The notes beneath the pieces are model-generated. The model ran no database searches, was not told where the DNA came from, and worked only from the letters and a program-made list of their open reading frames with translations. The position numbers and the translations under genes were made by a program. Of a DNA stretch of 13,371 nt, positions 7,499 through 13,371 are shown piece by piece (within the stretch, counting starts at the first letter, position 1; each line of letters opens with the position of its first letter). This DNA is from Dehalococcoidia bacterium (GTDB taxonomy: Bacteria > Chloroflexota > Dehalococcoidia > Dehalococcoidales > UBA1222): assembly GCA_009776515.1 (NCBI GenBank), contig WRNP01000027.1, forward strand, positions 4,186-17,556, read 5' to 3'.

Positions 7499-7861
7499 GT
7501 GTACGATGTAGTATTTTACAGTGACAGCAAGGGAAACACCCCAATAGCTGAGTATATCAGCGCGTTGCATCAAAAAGCTCTTACAGACAAAAACGCAAGA
7601 ATAAACTTCAGCAAAATTGTCGCGTATGTCGACTTGCTTAGCAAAAAAGGAACGTGGATCGGCGAACCGGTAACAAAACATCTTGAAGGAGATATCTGGG
7701 AGTTAAGGCCGCTGAATAATCGCATCTTATACGCCTATTACAATGATGGCAAATTCATTCTCCTTCACCTTTTCATCAAGAAAACAAAGAAGTTACCCAT
7801 AAGGGAGCTTGAACAGGCCAAGCATAATCTCGCAGATTTTATCGAAAGGAATGGTAGATGA
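7499..7861 (+). CDS. RelE/HigB-type toxin (phage Gp49-like family)
   Basis: The 120-residue protein matches the Gp49-like/HigB branch of the RelE superfamily, whose members cleave mRNA on the ribosome. The signature is the block KHLEGDIWELRP (60-71) followed by RILYAYY (75-81), GKFILLHLFIKKT (84-96) and a C-terminal helix. The start is GTG at 7499, with a GGGG stretch eight bases upstream; the ATG at 7492 belongs to another frame and ends within a few codons. The HTH antitoxin follows with a 4-nt overlap (ATGA). Toxin-first order is typical of HigBA-like modules. A dyad in the promoter supports autoregulation. The gene looks intact. Codon use is AT-richer than in mtaB upstream, in keeping with an acquired module. 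Confidence 0.88.
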   Translation: MYDVVFYSDSKGNTPIAEYISALHQKALTDKNARINFSKIVAYVDLLSKKGTWIGEPVTKHLEGDIWELRPLNNRILYAYYNDGKFILLHLFIKKTKKLPIRELEQAKHNLADFIERNGR

Positions 7862-8142
7862 TGGTTACCAACTGGAAGGATTTCAAAGAATCTTTAAACC
7901 TTACGCCAGAGGAAGAAGAACTCGTCAGATTAGAAGAATCACTTATCGCCGCTGTTGTTGAAGCGCGGGAGCAAAGCGGCTTGACCCAAAAACAATTATC
8001 AGAGCTATGCGGGGTTAAGCAACCGGTGATTGCGCGGCTCGAAAGCGCGGCGCATTCGCCGCAGATAAACAGTATGATTAAAATTTTGAAGCCATTAGGC
8101 TATACGCTTGCGGTCGTGAAAGAAAAAGCCGTGCTACGCTGA
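7858..8142 (+). CDS. XRE-family antitoxin (HigA-like)
   Basis: A 94-residue DNA-binding protein partners the toxin directly upstream. Residues 42-62 form a clear helix-turn-helix (LTQKQLSELCGVKQPVIARLES). The N-terminal helical stretch (LTPEEEELVRLEESLIAAVVEARE) precedes it, and a short strand-like tail (YTLAVVKEK) ends the protein. Such antitoxins bind the toxin to block it and bind the operon promoter to repress it. Start codons at 7858 and 7861 are equally possible; the first overlaps the toxin stop. The gene is complete, so the module is probably functional, in contrast to the broken PIN module at 3434-3845. Confidence 0.88.
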   Translation: MMVTNWKDFKESLNLTPEEEELVRLEESLIAAVVEAREQSGLTQKQLSELCGVKQPVIARLESAAHSPQINSMIKILKPLGYTLAVVKEKAVLR

Positions 8143-8316
8143 AGCGCATTGCCTGAGTACGCCGCCCAAGCTGAACAGGGGTAGGGGATTGTGTTGCGGC
8201 TACCTACTTTGGTCTTGGTTGCGTCTACCGATGGGCATCCTGTTCTTTCGGGGATGCACCCGACGGAGGAGCAGAGCCGAAGCCCATCACATGCTCGCCC
8301 CCAATGCCACCCGCCC
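8143..8316. other. Convergent intergenic region without a recognised gene
   Basis: This gap lies between the antitoxin stop and the stop of the oppositely oriented ATPase gene. It is GC-rich, more like the core genes than its neighbours. An imperfect dyad (GCATCC near 8236, GGATGC near 8253) could act as a weak bidirectional terminator, but it has no T-run. A short plus-strand frame (VASTDGHPVLSGMHPTEEQ) is not recognisable. Confidence 0.3.
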
Positions 8317-9513
8317 CTATTTCAACAACCAGTCAAGCACGTTAATCTGCTTGATGCCGTTGTGCGACGTGAGCGGCGTATTGTCCATTGTCAGGAGATA
8401 TTTCGGATTGTGGTCGTTGATAGATTCGAGCGGTGCAAGTTCGCGGCGCAAGGACGCGCCGTCAGCATCGTTCACGGTGTACGCAACCTGATAATATTCC
8501 TCGCCTTCGTCGCCAACAGCAACGAAGTCTACCTCAGTGCTTCCGACCTTACCAATATGGATTTCATATCCTCTGCGGTAAAGTTCAAGGAACACAACAT
8601 TTTCAAGGATATGCCCCATGTCTGTCTTTTTTGCGCCTAGCAGGGCGTAACGCAATCCAATGTCGGCGGCGTAATATTTGTCGCCGGTTTTTAAATACTG
8701 CTTGCCTTTTACATCGTACCGCCCAATTTGATAGAGGATAAAAGCATCGGTCAATGCCGTCAAATAACTTTCAACCGTGTGGACGGAAATTTTACGTCCT
8801 GCCGAAGTCATTGTGTTGGCGATTTTATTTGTGGAGCAGGTGTTTCCGATGTTGTCGAACATAAAACGTACTACGCTTTTTAGCATGGCTGTGTCGGGGA
8901 ATTTTCTCCGCGCCACAATGTCTTTCAAAACGATGGTGTCATAGATTCCTTGCAGGTATTGCCGCCGGTCTTTTGGCTTGGCGATTTCAAGCGCATAAGG
9001 GAATGTGCTGTTTCGGATATAATCCGAATAGAGACGCTCGTAATTATTATCTTCAGGGAAATTGGAAACGTATTCCTTAAACGACAAGGGTAGCATTTTG
9101 ATCTCAACATACCGCCCAGATAAAAGCGTTGCCAATTCTCCGCTGAGTAGATAGGCGTTTGAACCCGTGATATATACGTCGCAATTCCTTTTTGCATACA
9201 AGCTATCAACAGCTTTTTGGAAGTCAATGACCCGCTGTACTTCGTCAATGAAAACGTACATCTTCTTGGTTGGGATAAGCTTGTCTGTTATAAATTTATA
9301 TAACTGCTTATACGTTTCAATTTCATAGTATTCGCCCTCCTCAAGGTTGACGGCGATGATTTGTTCATCCGTCACACCTTCAGTGCGCAGATAATCCTGG
9401 TACAGCTCGAGCAGTGTTGATTTCCCGCAGCGCCTAATGCCCGTAACGACCTTGATTAACTGCTTGTCTCGAAAACTGATGAGCGAATTAAGATATTCCT
9501 GTCTTTGTATCAC
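8317..9513 (-). CDS. AAA ATPase with DUF4143 C-terminal domain
   Basis: An intact P-loop ATPase of the AAA_14/DUF4143 type. With the chosen GTG at 9513 it has 398 residues, beginning MIQRQEYLN, the usual N-terminus of this family. GGAGGT lies seven bases upstream. A GTG three codons earlier falls against that ribosome site and is less likely. Walker A is GIRRCGKST (25-33), Walker B is MYVFIDEVQ (85-93), and the sensor stretch is YITGSNAYLLSGELATLLSGR (114-134). After a winged-helix-like middle part the DUF4143 region has LENVVFLELYRRG, TEVDFVAVG and YYQVAYTV, which resembles a PD-(D/E)XK nuclease fold with Gln in place of the usual Glu. The cellular role of this widespread family is unknown. 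It is monocistronic, with its own promoter upstream. Confidence 0.9.
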   Translation of the reverse strand: MIQRQEYLNSLISFRDKQLIKVVTGIRRCGKSTLLELYQDYLRTEGVTDEQIIAVNLEEGEYYEIETYKQLYKFITDKLIPTKKMYVFIDEVQRVIDFQKAVDSLYAKRNCDVYITGSNAYLLSGELATLLSGRYVEIKMLPLSFKEYVSNFPEDNNYERLYSDYIRNSTFPYALEIAKPKDRRQYLQGIYDTIVLKDIVARRKFPDTAMLKSVVRFMFDNIGNTCSTNKIANTMTSAGRKISVHTVESYLTALTDAFILYQIGRYDVKGKQYLKTGDKYYAADIGLRYALLGAKKTDMGHILENVVFLELYRRGYEIHIGKVGSTEVDFVAVGDEGEEYYQVAYTVNDADGASLRRELAPLESINDHNPKYLLTMDNTPLTSHNGIKQINVLDWLLK

Positions 9514-9542
9514 AAAAACCACCTCCGCTGGAGTTTGCTGCC

Positions 9543-9571
9543 ATTATAGAAAAATGGTTTCATTTTGCCAA
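9543..9571 (-). promoter_or_regulatory. Promoter of the DUF4143 ATPase gene
   Basis: On the minus strand TTGGCA (9571-9566) and TATAAT (9548-9543) are separated by exactly 17 bp. The start codon lies about 30 bp further downstream. Five of six and six of six bases match the sigma-70-type consensus. Confidence 0.75.
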
Positions 9572-9597
9572 GTATTTGCAGCACTGATGCAAATACT
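9571..9597. promoter_or_regulatory. Perfect 10-bp dyad abutting the ATPase promoter
   Basis: AGTATTTGCA (9571-9580) and TGCAAATACT (9588-9597) are perfect inverted copies 7 bp apart. The dyad touches the upstream edge of the -35 box at 9566-9571. A dimeric regulator site at this place would suit an activator or repressor of the ATPase gene. No regulator gene can be tied to it. Confidence 0.5.
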
Positions 9598-9665
9598 ATT
9601 TTAATGTGAAAACTTGTTGAAGTCATTCCGAATGGTATGGTTTGTGCTAACTTTCCCCGTAGCAT

Positions 9666-9688
9666 ACGGTGCCTATCTTTGGCACCGT
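9666..9688. repeat. 8-bp hairpin without T-run
   Basis: ACGGTGCC (9666-9673) and GGCACCGT (9681-9688) form a perfect stem around a 7-nt loop. No T-run follows on either strand. It lies just before the cbiX-like remnant, whose DNA is core-like, and may be a relic of that former context. Confidence 0.35.
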
Positions 9689-9724
9689 GCGTCGCCACTG
9701 CTTGACAGGGAGGCAGTCAAATCT

Positions 9725-9884
9725 GGTGCACCGTATTCACCGCGGGGAACTCCAGGAGTTTATGGCACTGCATGCGCCTCATGAGGCGCATGATCCGGCG
9801 GCACCGGGTGCCATGCGGAGTTTGCCGATAAAGTTCGGCGGTGGCCGCGTACACTGGGGAACGCAGAACGATCAATATTGCTAA
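9725..9884 (+). pseudogene. Broken partial copy of the CbiX-like chelatase gene
   Basis: This stretch is a decayed relative of the cbiX-like gene at 6808-7308, in the same orientation. HRGELQEFMALHAPHEAHDP matches PREELREFFELHAHHEVHDP of the intact protein (residues 18-37). Next, in a shifted frame, FADKVRRWPRT matches LADKVRRWPRT; then, back in the first frame, NDQY matches NDPY before a stop at 9882. The DNA is clearly alike: 18 bases from CGGCGGTGGCC to CGTACA are identical. The N-terminal metal-binding region and everything after about residue 63 are missing, so it cannot work. The source could be a local duplication or a divergent second copy. The toxin-antitoxin pair and ATPase gene lie between the two copies. 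Confidence 0.8.
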
Positions 9885-9892
9885 ACAGCGAA

Positions 9893-10028
9893 GGACGGTG
9901 TCAAGTACTTTGTGTAAACTCGGTACCATTGGGGGATACCCTGTGATTACTCGTAGTCCGGGTGGTTTTTCCTGACGAATCTTTTCATGAACTTAGGTTC
10001 GGAGTTTACACAATCTATGTTACACCGT
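9893..10028. mobile_element. 136-bp MITE-like element with inverted ends, IS256-like
   Basis: The left end ACGGTGTCAAGT...TTGTGTAAACTC (9895-9921) recurs inverted at 10002-10028, with 22 of 27 bases matching. The inner 12 bases and outer 7 bases are perfect. The 80 bp between hold no reading frame. An 8-bp direct repeat, ACAGCGAA, flanks it (9885-9892 and 10029-10036), as left by transposition. Ends with GGTGTCAAGT and TTTGTGTAAA remind me of IS256/Mutator-type insertion sequences, which make 8-9-bp duplications. That family label is from memory. The left boundary may be shifted by two bases. It is either a non-autonomous element or an IS with its transposase deleted. Confidence 0.65.
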
Positions 10029-10059
10029 ACAGCGAAAAGGGCCGTTTATTGTCTGTACA

Positions 10060-12270
10060 TCAAGGCGCTGCTCGAGGCACTTCAATAACCTCGATGTGTT
10101 TCCCATATTTTTTAGCCAATTGCACAGTATCATAAGTCCCGCCATTCCTACTGTTTGCTTTTCCATCCCACCCTGCAATGAGCACATTTGCATTCCCTGC
10201 AATATGCTTGCTTAAATCAACATGATAAGTTTCTTCTAGCCGCGGTATGTGCAATACTTCCTTATTATCGTACTCCATTACTTTTTCTAGCAACCTTTCG
10301 GTATCGTAGCTTTCCACCTCGATCTTGTAAGCGGCTTCGTCAAAAGGAAAAATTACTTTAATATGCAGTGCGAGTTCCATCGCTATTCCTGCGGCTAATA
10401 AGTCAAAACCATGCGCACAAGCGCACAATACTATTGTTTGATAGTTTTTATTAGATGCGTAACGCCTGAATATTGCCCTCAACTGGTCTTTAATTCTTGG
10501 TATATCCGCTTTTGATAAATCATTATGACCAGTAATCCCCAACAGAAATGCCTTTTCCTCGGTTTTGATTTTGTTGGCTTGATATATAGTAAAACCTGCA
10601 TCACTCAAATTCTTTAGCATGTTCGTTGCAGTTTCTTTGTCCTTTTGCTGATTATTAGATTCAAGGGCATCATACTCTACAAGGCAATTATGCTTTCTCT
10701 GTTTGTCATTTCGTTCGCCATATACCCAGCCCATTTGTTTCTTTTCAGTGCACCACCTTGTGTGTTCAGCCCTCGCCAGCACTTCTACTTGTTCCTCATT
10801 CAATTCGACTACTTTTGCAAGCATTAAATCTCTATCATCATAGAAATACCCGAGCAGATTCAACTTCTCGGCATAAGATTTTGCTTGTAAAACATTGGAC
10901 ATTTTAAGTTCAAGAGATAGTTCGGCCCATGTTTCTTTAATCTTATTGTAGGTAGTACTTTTCAAATAGTTCTCATGAACTCTCTTTGCTAAACTAAAGA
11001 TGTTTTGATAAAAGGAGGCCGACAAATGGTATGAAACCGATCTATAACTACTGCTTATTTCGGCAATAATTCTAATACTGCCAAAGTTGCTTAAGTCAAA
11101 GAGGTTGCGCAATACTTTTTCAATTTCGTCGCGTTTTCCCTCAATATACTCGCCCTTGAGATAATTCCCCTTGGCCACAAGAACTCCATCTGCATATTTA
11201 GAATCCGTATAATTAATCGCCCTATCGTTGAAAGCGTACGTAACATCTAAAGTGCGGTCGGAGTAATCTAAATAACAAACCCGCGGAAGTGGTTCGCTTT
11301 TACTTTTTCTACCATATCCAATGCGGTCAAATATTTGGAGTTCATCGCAAAGCATTAGTAAAAATGCCAACGACTGCTTGGAACTAATTTTTCTATCTTT
11401 CCCGAGTTTGTCGCGCCAAAAACTGGCATGCAATAATATACAAGCACAGGCATCTATGTATACTTCCAACGCTGCTTTTGTGATGTCGTTCAACGACAAA
11501 AACATTTTTAGCACAATGGCGGCAGAAAAATATGCATGATCCATATGCTGGATAGCTTTTTGCATAATAAGGGTTAATTCATTCAAAACATCGCGATACT
11601 CAAGGCCCATCATCTTAGAAATAGAGCGCGCCAACAATGTGTGTGCGCTTTCGATATAATCTGGTTCCCACCCTATAATCTCTAGCAAAGATCTTTCCCT
11701 ATTAGTAAAAGTCACAAACTCATCAATTCTTGTATATGTCAACAGGGGCCTGGCTTGTTGATCAAATATATCCTGTGTATAAGCCTTAATACTGTTGAAA
11801 GCAATCTCAAACGGATACCCGATATCGTGAAAAAGAGCCGCGAGTCCCCACCGATACAAAAATTCCTCGTTTACTGACATACTATTGGATAGTAAACGAC
11901 CAGACTCAAAATCAGTTCTGAAATTATAATTTTTTTGATATATTGCCAAGCCAAGAGAAAAAACATACACGGCGTGAGAATAGTGATCGCGGTGCCTTTC
12001 AAGTATTCTGCCAGCATTAGTTTCGTGGTCTCCAAGAAGATTTAAAAGCTTCTCTGTGCCATCGTAGCCTTTGCCGAATATCCCGAATATCTCGCAAAAA
12101 CAAAAATAGACGTCAAACGCATCATCCTTAGAACCACTCATAAGAAATCGAGACATGGCGTTCTGCAAACATAGCCTATCGATTTCTCGCAATGCCTTGC
12201 CCGCATCTGGCGTATTGCCATTTCTGTCAAATGTGTTGAAGAATTCGTCCGTCAATTCTCTGATCTTCAT
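10060..12270 (-). CDS. HD domain - RyR domain - SLOG domain protein, candidate conflict-system effector
   Basis: A 736-residue protein with three recognisable parts and no signal or membrane segment. Residues about 90-320 look like an HD phosphohydrolase: HYSHAV (His99), ALFHDIGYPFE (His148-Asp149), His242, His281 and LLMLCDELQIFDRIGYG (Asp309). Residues about 495-560 resemble the RyR domain: LARAEHTRWCTEKKQMGWVYGE, then the KHNCLVEYDAL turn. Residues 575-730 resemble a SLOG nucleotide-binding Rossmann domain: LLGITGHNDLS, AHGFDLLAAGIAMEL, ANVLIAGWDG and GGTYDTVQLAKKYG. The part from 330 to 490 is unassigned. RyR and SLOG domains are known from predicted nucleotide-signal conflict systems, where HD domains can act as nuclease or phosphohydrolase effectors. 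The ATG at 12270 has AAGGTGAG five bases upstream. Low GC and solitary position suggest acquisition. Function is inferred only. Confidence 0.7.
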   Translation of the reverse strand: MKIRELTDEFFNTFDRNGNTPDAGKALREIDRLCLQNAMSRFLMSGSKDDAFDVYFCFCEIFGIFGKGYDGTEKLLNLLGDHETNAGRILERHRDHYSHAVYVFSLGLAIYQKNYNFRTDFESGRLLSNSMSVNEEFLYRWGLAALFHDIGYPFEIAFNSIKAYTQDIFDQQARPLLTYTRIDEFVTFTNRERSLLEIIGWEPDYIESAHTLLARSISKMMGLEYRDVLNELTLIMQKAIQHMDHAYFSAAIVLKMFLSLNDITKAALEVYIDACACILLHASFWRDKLGKDRKISSKQSLAFLLMLCDELQIFDRIGYGRKSKSEPLPRVCYLDYSDRTLDVTYAFNDRAINYTDSKYADGVLVAKGNYLKGEYIEGKRDEIEKVLRNLFDLSNFGSIRIIAEISSSYRSVSYHLSASFYQNIFSLAKRVHENYLKSTTYNKIKETWAELSLELKMSNVLQAKSYAEKLNLLGYFYDDRDLMLAKVVELNEEQVEVLARAEHTRWCTEKKQMGWVYGERNDKQRKHNCLVEYDALESNNQQKDKETATNMLKNLSDAGFTIYQANKIKTEEKAFLLGITGHNDLSKADIPRIKDQLRAIFRRYASNKNYQTIVLCACAHGFDLLAAGIAMELALHIKVIFPFDEAAYKIEVESYDTERLLEKVMEYDNKEVLHIPRLEETYHVDLSKHIAGNANVLIAGWDGKANSRNGGTYDTVQLAKKYGKHIEVIEVPRAAP

Positions 12271-12461
12271 TGAATCTCACCTTATTTGGTACTATTGGTC
12301 ACCTCCAACAACCATCAAACCAACTGATGAATGCGGCGGCCTTGGTTGGATGCTTGGGGCGGCTAGTACAGTGTGTGTCTAAAACAGTACAAATATCCAA
12401 AAGATGGTAGATTGGCATTTTATTACTGATTGAATTGTAGTGTTAATGCTGGCACTCCGTA

Positions 12462-12562
12462 CTAGTGTTAAACCGCATAAGTTCGTCAAACTAACTTTGC
12501 TCCACAAACCGATCTTTTCACGCTTGATTCATGCGAATAGTACTTATGCGTTTTAGCACTAG
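12462..12562. repeat. 20-bp inverted repeat enclosing 61 bp
   Basis: CTAGTGTTAAACCGCATAAG (12462-12481) recurs inverted as CTTATGCGTTTTAGCACTAG (12543-12562), with 18 of 20 positions matching. The core TAGTGTTAA also occurs directly repeated at 12438-12446. No target-site duplication is seen. It could be a small non-autonomous element, or an RNA hairpin or binding sites upstream of the HD-RyR-SLOG gene. Confidence 0.5.
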
Positions 12563-12567
12563 CATGT

Positions 12568-12747
12568 TTAAGCGCTGTCTCCTCGTGATAAAAATGCGTC
12601 TAGGTCTTTGATATTGCAAACTGGCTTTCCTTGATCCCACATGTTGTCAAAGTACAATAAAAAAAGCTCTGCGATTTTTTGTTCCTGACTACATAATATT
12701 TCGTTTCTTTTCCAATACTGTATGGAGGGCGGATAAATACCTCCTCT
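12568..12747 (-). pseudogene. Sense-like reading frame without start, possible gene relic
   Basis: Sixty codons are open on the minus strand. The text IYPPSIQYWKRNEILCSQEQ, then KIAELFLLYFDNMWDQGKPV, reads like a real protein: mixed composition, amphipathic, aromatic-rich. There is no ATG, GTG or TTG early in the frame and a stop lies just upstream. A neighbouring frame reads GKYIQVVTKEEVFIRPP up to the same place, so a frameshift near 12725-12745 could join two pieces. I do not recognise the family. It may be the remains of a partner gene once cotranscribed with the HD-RyR-SLOG gene. Confidence 0.25.
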
Positions 12748-12940
12748 TTAGTGACGACTTGTATATACTTGCCTTAAATTGCATGCACTGCCATCCGTTT
12801 TACAAACAATCATCAGCGGTGATAGCCTTAGGTTATTTATTAGCAGTTCTCGACGCTCACTGACATCGCCTATTTATGGCTTTGGTCGCGCCTCCTATCT
12901 TTCCATGAATACGTACTCAACTTTGTACGGAGGAAGCTAA

Positions 12941-13371
12941 TTATTTAGCAGGTTGCGTAGACTCAAGGGATGCCACTTTATCACGAAGACGTTCAAAAAC
13001 CACATGTTGTCGCCCAGTTTGTTGCTGGAATTTGGATAAGAATGATGCAATGGTGCGCTTTATAATAGTTTGTTGTTCTGGATCTGATACATAATCAAGA
13101 TGCCGAGCCAGACACAAATAGTATACTTGCGCAAATTGATTATTAATAAAAACATCATGTGGGTAAAGCTGCTTGTAAGACAAATAAAAATTGCGCTGGG
13201 CATCAATGGATAACTGGCTATGGATTGTTGCCTCTTCTAGTTTGCCTAGTGCTTGGTAACTACGTCGTAAATTGTTGTGTTTCCTGAGTTTTGCACGCTT
13301 TTCTACTATAAATCCTGCTCGGTCCTGGATCTGGGAGGGCATCCCCGCTTGGGCTTGGGTTTTTGCCGCGA
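12941..13371 (-). CDS. TPR-like protein, C-terminal part (cut by window edge)
   Basis: The frame is open from the stop at 12941 to the window end, 142 residues. An ATG at 13342 is inside it, but the codons before it (AAKTQAQAG) stay open, and the GAGGGC near that ATG lies downstream of it. The real start is therefore probably outside. Residues around HNNLRRSYQALGKLEEATIH and SQLSIDAQRN fit one tetratricopeptide repeat; further helices follow (VYYLCLARHLDYV, TIIKRTIASFLSKFQQQTG). Such repeats bind proteins, and they occur both in regulators and in large conflict-system NTPases, so the role is open. It lies upstream of the HD-RyR-SLOG gene on the same strand, 670 bp away, too far for a tight operon. 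Confidence 0.55.
   Translation of the reverse strand, partial: AAKTQAQAGMPSQIQDRAGFIVEKRAKLRKHNNLRRSYQALGKLEEATIHSQLSIDAQRNFYLSYKQLYPHDVFINNQFAQVYYLCLARHLDYVSDPEQQTIIKRTIASFLSKFQQQTGRQHVVFERLRDKVASLESTQPAK

Larger units (their letters stand above)
12271..12940. other. 670-bp region without an intact gene
   Basis: This lies between the TPR-like gene and the HD-RyR-SLOG gene. It contains a 20-bp inverted repeat (12462-12562), a sense-like reading frame without a start codon (12568-12747) and an orphan ribosome-site sequence at 12299-12306. The rest shows no recognisable gene, RNA or strong promoter. Confidence 0.5.

Noticed and set aside
8191..8640. Plus-strand 149-codon frame over the end of the DUF4143 ATPase gene
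   Set aside because: Most of it is antisense to the clearly conserved DUF4143 region; only the first 40 codons are in free DNA and they are not recognisable.
9702..9720. TTGAC...GTCAA short inverted repeat
   Set aside because: A 5-bp stem is expected by chance and has no supporting context.
10027..10058. GTACAG...CTGTAC as a terminator after the HD-RyR-SLOG gene
   Set aside because: Six-bp stem, 20-nt loop and no T-run; too weak, and it overlaps the element's target repeat.
1..13371. CRISPR array, tRNA or rRNA
   Set aside because: No regularly spaced direct repeats and no cloverleaf or rRNA-like sequence were found by eye on either strand.

Overview
The window is bacterial. Moderately GC-rich housekeeping genes are interrupted by AT-richer accessory DNA. 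The taxon cannot be fixed from the sequence alone. The PlsY variant (GSHNMGAMN) and the CbiX-like protein remind me of Chloroflexota, but that is a weak impression. No rRNA, tRNA or CRISPR array was seen.

Layout. (1) Positions 1-3198, minus strand: fabF (lipid synthesis), recJ (DNA repair exonuclease) and the 5' part of plsY (phospholipid synthesis) run in that order of transcription. fabF and recJ overlap by 7 nt. (2) Positions 3434-5391, minus strand: a decayed accessory block. It holds a frameshifted archaeal-type ATPase with DUF234-like C-terminus whose Walker A glycine is also lost, then remnants of a PIN-domain toxin and its small antitoxin-like partner. (3) Positions 5564-7308, plus strand: mtaB (tRNA ms2t6A methylthiotransferase) and a CbiX-like chelatase overlap by 4 nt. 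An extended -10 element sits so close to the mtaB ATG that the transcript may be leaderless. (4) Positions 7426-9597: an intact toxin-first type II toxin-antitoxin pair with a dyad in its promoter, converging on an intact AAA/DUF4143 ATPase that has its own strong promoter and an upstream dyad. (5) Positions 9725-10036: a broken partial copy of the cbiX-like gene, followed by a 136-bp non-autonomous element with inverted ends and an 8-bp direct repeat. (6) Positions 10060-13371, minus strand: a 736-residue protein that I read as HD phosphohydrolase + RyR domain + SLOG domain, a 670-bp stretch with an inverted repeat and a possible gene relic, and the C-terminal part of a TPR-like protein cut by the window end.

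Together the accessory parts look like turnover DNA around a conserved mtaB-cbiX pair: toxin-antitoxin modules, orphan AAA ATPases and a multi-domain protein of the kind known from nucleotide-based conflict systems. The HD-RyR-SLOG protein is the best candidate for an undescribed system. Its role in defence is inference from domain families, not something the sequence proves.
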